64,000 nucleotides of DNA from Mesorhizobium sp. M2A.F.Ca.ET.046.03.2.1 (GTDB lineage Bacteria > Pseudomonadota > Alphaproteobacteria > Rhizobiales > Rhizobiaceae), in the NCBI RefSeq assembly GCF_003952425.1, contig NZ_CP034449.1, positions 3,410,001-3,474,000 on the forward strand. Direction: 5' to 3'. Below, piece by piece: positions 63,848 to 64,000 of the stretch (its first letter is position 1; every line of letters begins with the position of its first letter). Below the pieces are notes generated by a model that saw nothing but the letters and a program-made list of their open reading frames with translations, did no database searches and had not been told where the DNA came from. Made by a program: the position numbers and the translations under genes.

Positions 63848-64000
63848 ATGCGCTCTACCGGGCAGTGGAGTGCTGGGAAAGGGAGTTGCAACTGACCGGG
63901 TCCGACTTCTTCCGAGCCTATGGACAGACTGGGAGACGCGCACGGTGTAGCGGCTCACATCGTCATACTGCACCTACGCCACACACCGGCCGGACCTGAT
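63848..64000 (+). pseudogene. nodA 5' fragment, right-hand copy
   Basis: It has the same ATG (63848), AAAGGAGA ribosome site and frame break as the left copy at 48056. One substitution (gagcc/gagtc) is seen. Continues past the window edge. Confidence 0.75.

Larger units (their letters stand above)
63567..64000. repeat. Right copy of the duplicated pseudo-nodD / nod box / pseudo-nodA module
   Basis: It matches 47828-48208 in the same orientation and is cut by the window end. It carries ~53 additional bases after gggcagaa (from about 63770 to 63822). Confidence 0.9.

Overview
The window looks like accessory symbiosis DNA (symbiosis island or symbiotic plasmid) of an alphaproteobacterial rhizobium, most likely Mesorhizobium. 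The reasons are a full nodABCIJ-nodH operon, nodFE, nodD, canonical nod boxes, a thiamine operon of the type known from Mesorhizobium symbiosis islands, a sigma-54-type promoter before dctA, many IS and gene remnants, and a remnant resembling a Mesorhizobium type III effector. The combination of nodFE and nodH points to Nod factors that are sulfated and carry special (probably polyunsaturated) acyl chains, as in symbionts of galegoid legumes such as Astragalus. The species and host are inferences.

Layout. 1-3.5 kb: the 3' part of a large effector-like gene ending in a shikimate-kinase-like domain, broken by frameshifts. 3.9-6.5 kb: a membrane GGDEF/EAL protein with one frameshift. 6.8-7.8 kb: IS110 and IS256 remnants. 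8.1-9.4 kb: an N-terminally cut HWE/HisKA_2 histidine kinase and an Hsp20. 10.1-10.4 kb: a decayed DUF982 gene. 10.9-16.3 kb: thiC-thiO-thiS-thiG-thiE-thiD on the minus strand behind a TPP riboswitch. 17.4-19.2 kb: a small conserved protein and an scpB remnant.

19.7-38.9 kb is a defence island. It holds a DUF433/DUF5615 toxin-antitoxin pair whose start codon lies in a perfect hairpin; a minus-strand operon of a Hhe-type helicase-nuclease (1987 aa), a YhaO-like phosphoesterase and a YhaN-like SMC ATPase; a divergent RloC/AAA_13-like ATPase with a CxxC hook; a truncated Mrr-like endonuclease; and a tight plus-strand three-gene operon (calcineurin-like phosphoesterase, P-loop ATPase, unknown two-lobed protein). 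I do not recognise the last operon as a named system and consider it the best candidate for something undescribed.

39-48 kb: a methyltransferase, gltD, a TauD-like dioxygenase, and several remnants (M16 peptidase, sugar-binding protein, cysteine synthase, multicopper oxidase, HTH protein).

47.8-64 kb: the nodulation region. A pseudo-nodD / nod box / pseudo-nodA module sits in front of nodFE, and a near-identical copy ends the window. Between them lie nodABCIJ-nodH behind a second nod box flanked by another nodD relic, dctA, a LacI-type regulator with a sugar-phosphate isomerase-like protein, the only intact nodD with its own nod box, and a decayed IS110 element. NodD with flavonoid is expected to activate nodFE and nodABCIJ(H), which build, modify and export the lipochitooligosaccharide signal, while DctA supplies C4-dicarboxylates to nodule bacteria.

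Many genes carry single-base frameshifts. Genuine decay is normal for such islands, but draft-sequence error cannot be excluded.
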